Shown here: positions 1-7,524 of the stretch, in pieces
Layout: each line of letters opens with the position of its first letter
Position numbering within the stretch: position 1 is the first letter of the stretch
DNA from: UBA4416 sp943362175
GTDB lineage: Bacteria > Bacteroidota > Bacteroidia > B-17B0 > Aurantibacillaceae
Length of the DNA stretch: 64,000 nucleotides
Direction: 5' to 3'
Assembly: GCA_943362175.1 (NCBI GenBank)
Contig: CALRIU020000004.1
Coordinates: 248,001-312,000 of the forward strand
The notes under the pieces: model-generated
Told to the model about the DNA's origin: nothing
What the model saw: the letters and a program-made list of their open reading frames with translations, nothing else
Databases searched by the model: none
Position numbers and translations under genes: made by a program

Positions 1-2821
1 TGCTGTAGATATTGCGCACGCGCATTTTGGTGAGGCCCGGTGATGCGGAGGCCGGAATCGTAAGTGTACCGGTGGCGGTATAGTTTCCGCTTCCTCCCGG
101 ACCACCGATGTACGTGTATTCCCACGAGTCAAAGACACCGTTGTGATCGTAATCGATCCAGGCGCTCACATTCTCAGAAGCGTCGTTTCCGAGTGTCACA
201 TCCAGCGTATAGGATACCCCCGCTGTAATGCTTGCCGTAGCTACCGTAGAAGAGTAATCCGTATAGCTGGTGGCGCTGCAGGTTGAGGTGTTGCTCAGGA
301 CAGAGCCAAGCACCACGTTATTGATCTCGTCGCCGCCTGTACAGTCAATCACATCAGGAATACAGTAGCAGACATTGAAAGGGCTGATGCCTACAAGCAC
401 AGAAGCAGAGTTCTGCGACAAGCCGCTTCCCACGCAGGTTACCACGCACCTGTAATAGGTGGCGATGGTCTGGCTGGAAACCGTGTAGGGCACGTAATTT
501 TGGGAAGTCCCCAAATTGGTCCATGTGCTGTTGTTCAACGAATACTGCCACTGGTAGCTGTTACCCGTTACCTGGCTGTTGCCCGTTAAGTTCAGCGTCA
601 GCGGTGAGTTGGCGCAGATGATTGTGGCGCTGCCCACTGCTGTGCCCGCCACCGGAGTGCCGGAGCAGCCTGCCGCTGCGTTGATAAAAATGCTGTAGTC
701 AATCGTATGCCCGCTGTTTTCCGTTTGGGTACAAGGGTCAATGGTGTTCACCTGCGTGTTGTTCGATTCGGTTTTCAGCCTCATCACAGTTAAGCCGCCA
801 ACGGCGGTATAAGGGATGGTTACTGGAACACTGAAAGCCATCGTGGTCTGCGATACGGAAGAGCCGATCATGATCTTCTCATAAGCATCAAAGGTGCCGC
901 TGTGGTTGTAATCGATCCATCCCGTGGCATAGGTAATATCATTATAGCTCTCGATGTCCGTAGAAAGGGTATAGGTTTGTCCCGCCGTTACAGTACCTGT
1001 GGTAGCGGTAAAGTCTTCGTAGCCTGTGCCGCCGCAGGTCATGCTGCTGCTGTTGATGGCTGTAAAGGTTACGGCTGTAAAGAAGTTGTTGCCGCAGGAA
1101 ATGCTTCCCGGGTTACAGTAACACAGCAAAAATGAATTTTGATTCACCACTACCGGAGTTGAGGTCGAAGACAGGGCGCTGGCCGTGCAGGTCACAATGC
1201 AGCGGTAATGCGTGGTGGCTGTCTGTGTGCTCACAATATAAGGCACATAAGCCTGTGCGCTTCCCAGGTTGCTCCAGGCAGTACCGTTTGGCGAGGATTG
1301 CCATTGGAAGCTCATGCCCGTAGCGGCAGAAGTACCGCTTAGGTTGAGGGTGTAAGGCGAGTTGGAGCAAACGCTGGTAGCAGTGGATACCGCTGCTCCG
1401 GCCGTAGGCGTGCCTACACAGCCCGCAAGTCCTGTAATATCTACCAGGAAGTCCATCACCTGTCCGTTATAAGATAAGGAGCTGCAGGGGTCCTGGGCCT
1501 GGATGCCCGACTCCATCGCCAGCCTCATCCGTACCGTGCCGGCCTGCGCTGTAAAAGGAATCGTCACCTGCGAGGTGTAAGCCCCCGGAGCAGTACCGGT
1601 GGCGAGCTGGCTGTATTCCCAGGCATCGTAGACGCCGCTGTTGTTATAATCGATCCAGGCGCCGATCACAAAATTACCGCTTTGATTGGTGGTGGCATTA
1701 AACGTATAGGTCTGGCCCGCCGTTACCGAAATGGTGGGGACGATGCCGGCAAGGTCCTGGTAGCCGTTGCTGCCGGGGCTGCATACCGGGTTGTAGCCGG
1801 CGAGGGTGGCAAAGTCGATCCCGGTCATGTAATAACCGTAATCACAATCCAGGTTAGCCGCCGTGCAGAAACAATTCAAAATGCTTTTTTGAGTGATGCT
1901 CACCGGCGTGGAAGTGGAGGATGCTGCTGAGGCAACGCAGGTTGTAATGCAACGGTACCAGGTGGTTACAGTCTGGTTGCTGATCGCGTAGGTCCAGTTG
2001 CTTTGAGAAGTGCCCATGTTGGTCCAGAGAGAGCCGTTGGGGGATGATTGCCATTGATACGTTAAACCTGTTGCCGCCGAACCGCCGCTTAATCCCAGCG
2101 AGAAGGGGCTGTTGGTACACACGCTGTAGCTGGTGCTTGTGGTGATGGCCGGCGAAGGCGTACCCACACACGCCGAAAGCGTTGTCAGGCTGAATTGCGC
2201 AGACGCAAAAGAGTAGCTGTCCTGGTTGGACGGCGGGGGAGAGGCGGGGTCAGGATCGACGTTGTCGTCATAAAATAAAATCGTTCGTTTCGTGGTGGTA
2301 GGATTGCTGGCCCACAGCGCATTATCGGGATTTCCGTTGGTATAGCCCGGCGAATTTTCATGAACGCCTACCACCAGGTTGCTGGAGCCGTCCCAGATAA
2401 AAGGTGTGCTCAGGGTAATGGTCATCCATTGGCCGGCACTTGCCGGAGCCGTTACAGTCCCCGAAAATACAGGACTTAAACCCGATAGAACCCAGTCGGT
2501 GCTATTGGAAAAGGCTGTTTTGGGCGTGTTGCCCATAAAAATTTCCCAGTTTTCCCAGGCAGTCGTCGGAAGGCCCTGGTTGGCATAAAAGAAGCTGATG
2601 GAGCTGATGGAAGCGGGGCCGTTTCCGCCGGCAGCCGTAAGCTCGCTCGCCAGGTAAATGGTTTGTGAGTAGTTGTGCCCATAGTAGGTATAAATAGGAT
2701 TATACTGGTTAGGGTTAGCGGTTGTGCCTATGGTGATCGTCTGAGCCCGAAGCGATACGGCAAAGCACATTAACGTCATGACAACTATCAATGATCTAAG
2801 GGATGGGTAGAGTGTTTTCAT
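1..2821 (-). CDS. Secreted multidomain GEVED/Ig-like protein, C-terminus cut by window edge
   Basis: The frame is open from the ATG at 2821 (minus strand) to the window edge, about 940 codons, so the C-terminus is missing. The N-terminus (MKTLYPSLRSL..., hydrophobic stretch, then LRAQ) is a Sec signal peptide. Residues about 28-210 form a beta-rich domain. Three copies of a two-part module follow. Each has an Ig-like unit with a YQWQ/FQWQ core and paired Cys (starting near residues 215, 468 and 720), then a GEVED domain with the diagnostic WIDYN/WIDYD motif (near residues 387, 637 and 887). GEVED proteins in Bacteroidota are usually large secreted or cell-surface proteins exported by the T9SS, so a sorting domain is expected beyond the edge. 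No enzymatic motif was seen. The exact role (adhesin or surface-coat protein) is inferred. Confidence in the coding call is high. Confidence 0.9.
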   Translation of the reverse strand, partial: MKTLYPSLRSLIVVMTLMCFAVSLRAQTITIGTTANPNQYNPIYTYYGHNYSQTIYLASELTAAGGNGPASISSISFFYANQGLPTTAWENWEIFMGNTPKTAFSNSTDWVLSGLSPVFSGTVTAPASAGQWMTITLSTPFIWDGSSNLVVGVHENSPGYTNGNPDNALWASNPTTTKRTILFYDDNVDPDPASPPPSNQDSYSFASAQFSLTTLSACVGTPSPAITTSTSYSVCTNSPFSLGLSGGSAATGLTYQWQSSPNGSLWTNMGTSQSNWTYAISNQTVTTWYRCITTCVASAASSTSTPVSITQKSILNCFCTAANLDCDYGYYMTGIDFATLAGYNPVCSPGSNGYQDLAGIVPTISVTAGQTYTFNATTNQSGNFVIGAWIDYNNSGVYDAWEYSQLATGTAPGAYTSQVTIPFTAQAGTVRMRLAMESGIQAQDPCSSLSYNGQVMDFLVDITGLAGCVGTPTAGAAVSTATSVCSNSPYTLNLSGTSAATGMSFQWQSSPNGTAWSNLGSAQAYVPYIVSTQTATTHYRCIVTCTASALSSTSTPVVVNQNSFLLCYCNPGSISCGNNFFTAVTFTAINSSSMTCGGTGYEDFTATTGTVTAGQTYTLSTDIESYNDITYATGWIDYNHSGTFDAYEKIMIGSSVSQTTMAFSVPVTIPYTAVGGLTVMRLKTESNNTQVNTIDPCTQTENSGHTIDYSIFINAAAGCSGTPVAGTAVGSATIICANSPLTLNLTGNSQVTGNSYQWQYSLNNSTWTNLGTSQNYVPYTVSSQTIATYYRCVVTCVGSGLSQNSASVLVGISPFNVCYCIPDVIDCTGGDEINNVVLGSVLSNTSTCSATSYTDYSSTVATASITAGVSYTLDVTLGNDASENVSAWIDYDHNGVFDSWEYTYIGGPGGSGNYTATGTLTIPASASPGLTKMRVRNIYS

Positions 2822-3249
2822 GTAATCGGATGTATTAAAGTAAAAAGGGGTTCGTTTCAAAAACGATTCAAAAATATAAAATAATGCTGCTATGTACCAA
2901 ATTAAGTTTCAAATAGTTATAGAAAAAGGTCATTTGGTCGCCTCATAAAGGCTGTTTGGCTGGTTTTGGTAAGAATAAGTTAACAGAAATAAAACAGGCT
3001 TCAGGGGTATTAAATAGCGCTGTTTTGTAAGCAAACGATTTCCTTTTGCAAGTACAGGAATCTGTTTTGTAAGTACATCTGAGCTTTGTATACAGAAAAC
3101 CTATGCCAGCTGCTCCGCAAACAATGGGCGTCAAAAAAAAGAATGATTTTCTTTCTGCGCCATCGCATTTGCAATCCTGCAGCACACCTGTGTGTGAGTT
3201 AAATAATAAAGTGCAGAAAAGAGACCGTTTTACGGTGAAAAGGAGGGGC
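2822..3249. other. Intergenic region without a convincing gene
   Basis: This AT-rich spacer lies between rimM and the GEVED gene, both on the minus strand. The motif CTGTTTTGTAAG occurs twice (near 3018 and 3061), with a related TTTTGCAAGTACA between. An 80-codon minus-strand frame (2943-3185) has no recognisable domain or signal peptide and is probably spurious. The region must hold the promoter of the GEVED gene, but no confident -33/-7 pair could be assigned. Confidence 0.5.
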
Positions 3250-3765
3250 TCAGGAATTCAGGTACATCTCAATCAATCCTTCGGGCGAATTGAATTCGAT
3301 CGTTTTGTGATCGTCGTCGATCTCGATGATAAAATCGTCATTGAAGGGCAAAATAATCTCGCTTCCGCTCGGGTGGATCACTTTAATAATCACATTGTCC
3401 GTTTTTTCATCCACTTCCGAAATGTTGCCGATATTTCCCAGGCGGGAGTCGATGATGGCATAGCCCACAAACTCATTCAGCGATTCATCCTCCTCCAGGA
3501 TAAACTCCTCCAGGGCAAAGGCTTTTTTGCCAATGAGCTTTTTAGAAGTATCAATTGTATCGATGGTTTCAAGCTTTAGGATATAACCGGTATTATTAGG
3601 CCTGCACTCTTCGATAAAAAAAGGAACCTGTGAGCCGTTCAGCTCCAGGAACACCGATTTGATAGCCTCTTCGTCGATGTTGATGAGGTCGAGTAAGCGT
3701 AAGATCACATGACCTTTCAGGCCGTGGGTTTTGCTGATATATCCTATTTCGCGGGTAGTCATCAT
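3250..3765 (-). CDS. rimM: Ribosome maturation factor RimM
   Basis: This cytoplasmic 16S rRNA processing factor assists 30S head assembly and binds ribosomal protein S19. The 171-residue length is normal for the family. The N-terminal barrel opens with the characteristic IGYISKTHGLKGHV-type motif (residues 7-20). The C-terminal PRC-barrel contains VGYAIID and a typical LPFNDDFI segment. The gene's ATG overlaps the stop of the upstream membrane-protein gene by four bases (ATGA), which implies translational coupling. The usual neighbours rpsP and trmD are absent here, so the gene sits outside the classic operon. Confidence 0.95.
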   Translation of the reverse strand: MMTTREIGYISKTHGLKGHVILRLLDLINIDEEAIKSVFLELNGSQVPFFIEECRPNNTGYILKLETIDTIDTSKKLIGKKAFALEEFILEEDESLNEFVGYAIIDSRLGNIGNISEVDEKTDNVIIKVIHPSGSEIILPFNDDFIIEIDDDHKTIEFNSPEGLIEMYLNS

Positions 3766-4391
3766 TCATCAAGGGTGTTATGGCCTGAGTCGAATTTGGG
3801 CAGGGCCAGTTTATATTTTACTGCCAGGATCCTGAAAATGATGATCACACTCATGCATACAGGAGCGGCAAGATTGGGGTCTATCTGCAGGTACAGCATC
3901 GACGTGTATAAGACGGCGCCGGTAATGCAGGCCGTCGCATAAATTTCTTTGGCAAAGATGAGCGGGATCTCATTGATGAGTGTGTCGCGGATCACCCCGC
4001 CAAACACGGCGGAGATGAGGCCCAGGATTACGGCAGCAAAGGGGTTGACATGGTACTCGAGGCTTTTCTCCACGCCCAGGATGGTATAAATGCCCACGCC
4101 GATGGTATCGAATAAAAATAAGGTGCGGCGCAGCTTGATGATGGCGTTTTTAAATACCAGGGTTACCAGGAAGGCCACGATGATCGAAATGAGGATATTG
4201 CGGTCGCTGAGCCAGGAGATCGGGTAGGCGCCCAGCATCATGTCGCGGAGCGTGCCGCCGCCAATGGCCGTGAGGAAGCCGGTGAAGAAGACACCGAAAT
4301 AATCGTGATAGTGCTTTTTATCGCGCGCAGCCAGCGAACCGGAAATGGTAAAGAAAAAAATACCGATAAGGTTAAGCCAGTAGAAGAGCAT
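3762..4391 (-). CDS. TRIC-type cation channel family membrane protein (UPF0126/YadS-like)
   Basis: This 209-residue inner-membrane protein has about seven hydrophobic segments. It has the internal two-fold repeat of the prokaryotic TRIC/UPF0126 family: GGGTLRDMMLG (about residues 43-53) and FGGVIRDTLINE (about 129-140). The glycine-rich kinks with an RD pair are the family hallmark. Family members act as trimeric monovalent-cation channels or, in some species, are linked to glycine uptake; which applies here is unknown. It is translationally coupled to rimM (ATGA overlap), although no functional link is obvious. Confidence 0.85.
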   Translation of the reverse strand: MLFYWLNLIGIFFFTISGSLAARDKKHYHDYFGVFFTGFLTAIGGGTLRDMMLGAYPISWLSDRNILISIIVAFLVTLVFKNAIIKLRRTLFLFDTIGVGIYTILGVEKSLEYHVNPFAAVILGLISAVFGGVIRDTLINEIPLIFAKEIYATACITGAVLYTSMLYLQIDPNLAAPVCMSVIIIFRILAVKYKLALPKFDSGHNTLDE

Positions 4392-4539
4392 TGCGTGTCG
4401 AAAAAGACAAAGTTAGGTAATTGAATGTGTTATATGGCCTGTGGCATTGGAAATTTATCACGAAATCGATCCTAATAGCGGTGGCTTCGGCTCCGCTCAG
4501 CCACCGGAAATCCCATCTCCCGACTCCCATCTCTCACCT
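4392..4539. repeat. Spacer with TTCGGCTCCGCTCAG motif and CT-rich microrepeat
   Basis: Around 4485-4504 lies a copy of the dispersed motif CTTCGGCTCCGCTCAGCCACC. At about 4510-4545 is a run of imperfect CCCATCTC/ACTCCCATCTCTCACCTC units. The same kind of CT-rich run is found next to other genes at 22079, 30446 and 52276. No gene is seen. Confidence 0.6.
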
Positions 4540-5892
4540 CTACACCTTCGGCTCCAGCTTCTCTCCTTCCCATTTGGCCACCACGGCGCTGGCTACGGCA
4601 TTGCCTACCACATTGGTAGCCGAGCGGCCCATGTCGAGGATCTGATCCACCGCCAGCAGCAGCAATAAACCTTCTCCCGGAATGTTGAACATGCTCAGCA
4701 TGCCTGCAATCACTACCAGCGAGGCCCTCGGAACACCGGCCATGCCTTTGCTGGTTACCAGCAATACCAGCATCATGTTGATCTGGTCGCCGGCGCTCAT
4801 GTCGATGCCGTAAGACTGGGCGATGAATACCGTAGCAAAGGTCATGTACATAATAGAGCCGTCCAGGTTAAAGGAATAGCCCAGCGGTAATACGAAAGAC
4901 ACGATGCGGTTGCTGATCCCGAACTTTTCGAGCTGCTCAATGGTTTTGGGCATGGCGCTCTCCGAGCTGGCCGTGCTGAATGCCAGTAACACCGGCTCTT
5001 TCACGTGAGATAATAAAGAAAAGAAATTGATGCGCAGGATCAGGCAGATCAGGAACAGCACACCGAAAATAAAAAACAATAAGCCGCCGAAAAAGCAGCC
5101 CATCAGGTAGGCATAGCCGCTCAGCACATCGAGCCCCTGCTGGATCACCACCGCCGTAATGGCGCCGAATACACCGATGGGCGCAAAGTTCATCACAAAG
5201 TGCGTCACTTTGAACATCACGTGCGACAGGCTGTCCATCGCTTTGATGATGGGCTTCCCGGGCTCACCGATGCTGGCAGCCGCAATGCCAAAGAAGAGGG
5301 CGAAGACCACGATCGGAAGGATTTCATTTTCGGCCATCACGCGGATGATACTGTCGGGAACCACGTGCGCCACAAAATTCTTCGCGTCCTGGGCATTGGC
5401 TTTCACACCGGAGTCGGCTCTTGTATCCGGAAGCTCCAGCGCCATTACTTTGCCCGGCTCAAAGAGGTTCACAATGACCAGCCCCAGGCTGAGGGCCAGC
5501 AGTGTGGCAAAGGTAAAGTAGATGATGGTCTTTCCGCCGATGCGCCCCACCGATTTAAAATCGCCGACTTTGGCCACGCCCATTACCAGCACGGCCAGCA
5601 CCAGAGGCGCGATGATCATTTTAATGAGGCGAAGGAAAATATCGCTGAGGATGGAATAATTTGAGGCTACTTTTTTCTTGGCCTGTTTCAGCTGCTCTTT
5701 GTTGTAGCTCTCTACCTGTTCGGTCAGTTGCTTTTCAATGGCCGGTTTTCCCTGGGCCAGCTTTTGAACATAAGCCTGTTCTATTTTTGGGGTGTTATGC
5801 GTAATGGATTGGTTGATGCCATAGCCCAATGCAATCCCGATGATCATGGAAATGATGATAATGGTAATGAGCCTGTTTTTTTTACTGAACAT
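4540..5892 (-). CDS. Dicarboxylate/amino acid:cation symporter (DAACS, GltP/DctA family)
   Basis: This 450-residue inner-membrane secondary transporter couples Na+ or H+ to uptake of glutamate, aspartate or C4-dicarboxylates. Family signatures are present: the serine-rich re-entrant loop AFSTASSESAMP (about residues 308-319), the NLDGSIMYM motif corresponding to NMDGT in TM7, and DMGRSATNVVGNAVA in TM8. An Arg in the TM8 motif (MGRSATN) suggests acidic amino-acid substrates, but that is inference. Between TM1 and the next conserved segment is a hydrophilic, Lys/Gln/Glu-rich insert (about residues 33-75), longer than in GltP and likely exposed outside the cytoplasm. The gene is probably transcribed alone; aroC lies 177 bases upstream. 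Confidence 0.93.
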   Translation of the reverse strand: MFSKKNRLITIIIISMIIGIALGYGINQSITHNTPKIEQAYVQKLAQGKPAIEKQLTEQVESYNKEQLKQAKKKVASNYSILSDIFLRLIKMIIAPLVLAVLVMGVAKVGDFKSVGRIGGKTIIYFTFATLLALSLGLVIVNLFEPGKVMALELPDTRADSGVKANAQDAKNFVAHVVPDSIIRVMAENEILPIVVFALFFGIAAASIGEPGKPIIKAMDSLSHVMFKVTHFVMNFAPIGVFGAITAVVIQQGLDVLSGYAYLMGCFFGGLLFFIFGVLFLICLILRINFFSLLSHVKEPVLLAFSTASSESAMPKTIEQLEKFGISNRIVSFVLPLGYSFNLDGSIMYMTFATVFIAQSYGIDMSAGDQINMMLVLLVTSKGMAGVPRASLVVIAGMLSMFNIPGEGLLLLLAVDQILDMGRSATNVVGNAVASAVVAKWEGEKLEPKV

Positions 5893-5934
5893 AAATTAAA
5901 TTTAACGATACTATATGATTACATTCTTTTGACT

Positions 5935-5977
5935 TCGAGAGCCTCAGTCAACGAATGGTGGTTGAGGCTCTCGAAAC
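5935..5977. repeat. Imperfect inverted repeat between aroC and the symporter gene
   Basis: The left arm TTCGAGAGCCTCAGTCAAC (5935-5953) pairs with the right arm GTTGAGGCTCTCGAA (5963-5977) across a short loop, with a two-base bulge. No T-tract follows on the minus strand, so it does not look like a standard terminator of aroC. Downstream (6000-6060) is a degenerate copy of the TTTGCGGTT-type dispersed repeat. Confidence 0.6.
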
Positions 5978-6069
5978 CATCATAGAAATATATGCTTTAT
6001 TTTCTTTTGTATTCTCTGCAATCTCTGTGCTTCCCTCCGCGTTCTTTGCGGTTCATATACTCATACCCC

Positions 6070-7164
6070 TCACACCTTCGCAGCCCTGTTCCTCAATAAA
6101 AAATCGGCCAGAACGAGTGCCGCCATGCTTTCCACAATAGGTACCGCCCTTGGCAATACACAGGGATCGTGGCGGCCCCTGCCTTTTACCGTGGCCTCGT
6201 TTCCTTCGCGGTCAATGCTTGGCTGGTCGCGCATGATGGTGGCTACCGGCTTAAAGGCCACCCTGAAATAAATATCCTCACCGTTGCTGATGCCACCCTG
6301 TATGCCTCCGCTGTAGTTGGTTTTGGTCTTCACGTTTTTGTCACCCTGAGCGGAGTCGAAGGGCAAAAAAAGATCATTCATCTCCGAGCCTCTGAGATTA
6401 ACTGAATTAAAGCCTTCTCCGTATTCAAAGCCTTTCACGGCATTGATGCCCAGCATGGCTTTTCCCAGGTCGGCATGCAGCTTGTCGAATACAGGCTCTC
6501 CCAGTCCCGCGGGTGTTCCCTGTACCACACAGCTCACAATACCTCCAACCGTATCGCCCTCTTTGCGCACCTGTTCTATCAGGCTGATCATCTGAGCGGA
6601 TGTGTCCGGGTCGGGGCAGCGCACAATAGAGGTTTCCGTCAGGGAAAGGTCGAGTTCCGGGTACTGTTTTTGCAGGACAATATGCGCCACGCAGCTCACA
6701 TAAGCCTGGATGCTGATGCCGTGTTTTCGTAACAGTAATTTGGCAATGGCGCCGCCTACGATCCTGCAGGCGGTTTCGCGTGCCGAAGAGCGGCCTCCGC
6801 CCCTGTGATCGCGGATGCCGTATTTTTCCTGGTAGGTATAATCGGCATGCGAAGGCCGGAAAGCCTCTTTGAGGTGATCGTAATCTTTCGACCGCTGGTC
6901 CGTATTCTCAATGATAAAACCAATAGGGTGGCCCGTAGAGCGGCCCTCGAAGATTCCCGACAAAAACCTGACCTCGTCTTCTTCGTGGCGTTGCGTGGTA
7001 ATGTATGATTGTCCCGGTTTGCGGCGCTGCAATTCCGAACGGATAAATGGTTCGTCAATCTCAAGCCCGGCCGGGCAGCCGTCGATCATGCCGCCGATGG
7101 CAGCGCCATGACTTTCGCCAAAAGTGCTTAAACGAAATAAGGTGCCGAATGTATTGCCTGCCAT
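6070..7164 (-). CDS. aroC: Chorismate synthase
   Basis: This enzyme converts 5-enolpyruvylshikimate-3-phosphate to chorismate using reduced FMN, the last step of the shikimate pathway. The start is placed at the ATG at 7164 because the product then begins MAGNTFGTLFRLSTFGESHG, the standard family N-terminus; an upstream in-frame ATG at 7197 would add 11 atypical residues. Other signatures are GHRGGGRSSARET near residue 120, NYSGGIQGGISNG near 280 and RGRHDPCVLPRAVPIVE near the C-terminus. It is 364 residues, slightly long. The excess is a peptide reading FDSAQGD (about residues 267-273), encoded by a copy of the dispersed TTCGACTCCGCTCAG repeat at 6340-6364. It sits in a loop just before KTKTNYSGG, so the enzyme is probably still functional. 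Confidence 0.95.
   Translation of the reverse strand: MAGNTFGTLFRLSTFGESHGAAIGGMIDGCPAGLEIDEPFIRSELQRRKPGQSYITTQRHEEDEVRFLSGIFEGRSTGHPIGFIIENTDQRSKDYDHLKEAFRPSHADYTYQEKYGIRDHRGGGRSSARETACRIVGGAIAKLLLRKHGISIQAYVSCVAHIVLQKQYPELDLSLTETSIVRCPDPDTSAQMISLIEQVRKEGDTVGGIVSCVVQGTPAGLGEPVFDKLHADLGKAMLGINAVKGFEYGEGFNSVNLRGSEMNDLFLPFDSAQGDKNVKTKTNYSGGIQGGISNGEDIYFRVAFKPVATIMRDQPSIDREGNEATVKGRGRHDPCVLPRAVPIVESMAALVLADFLLRNRAAKV
6340..6364 (-). repeat. Dispersed TTCGACTCCGCTCAG repeat inside aroC
   Basis: Read on the minus strand this stretch contains CTTCGACTCCGCTCAGGGTG, identical to the core of the repeat found intergenically at 41727-42155, 54034 and elsewhere. Here it lies in frame in aroC and encodes PFDSAQGD in place of the short variable loop of chorismate synthase. 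Confidence 0.8.
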
Positions 7165-7524
7165 GGAAGCAAAGTTATCATTTATCCCGAGAATCACCGA
7201 GTCAATTGTAAAATGGGGAATGCCTCCGTTTTGAAACTGAACATTGGAAAATGAGAGAGGCTTGCGCCAGGGACCGAACGCCTGTTTGAGCTCCTTTGTT
7301 TGTCCCGCAGGGCAAACGAAGAGCGAGTCGTGAGGGCCCGCCCGGGCGCCCGAATCCTCAACCTTAAAGCCAGGCTATAACTCCTTTTACCCAAATCTTC
7401 CCCGCTAAAAACAGAATTTGAACATGTAATAAATTTAGAAAGTGTTTTGCGTTTTACGACTTATTGTTGCAATTTTGGTAATAAGGGAAACAAACCACTT
7501 AAAACGAATTTTAAACGAATTACA
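7165..7524. repeat. Intergenic region with hairpin repeat, family A copy 1 (7264-7355)
   Basis: From 7264 to 7355 is a GC-rich element. It starts GCGCCAGGGAC, contains GAGCTCCTTTGTTTGTCCC facing GGGCAAACGAAGAGCGAG (a hairpin), and ends in GGCCCGCCCGGGCGCCCGAA. A clearly related copy lies at 27643-27736 and a more diverged one at 54388-54466. The rest (about 7400-7524) is AT-rich and must contain the promoter of the 7525 gene. No further gene is seen. Confidence 0.7.

Noticed and set aside
2943..3185. 80-residue minus-strand gene downstream of rimM
   Set aside because: No domain, signal peptide or ribosome site is convincing, and the composition looks like intergenic DNA.
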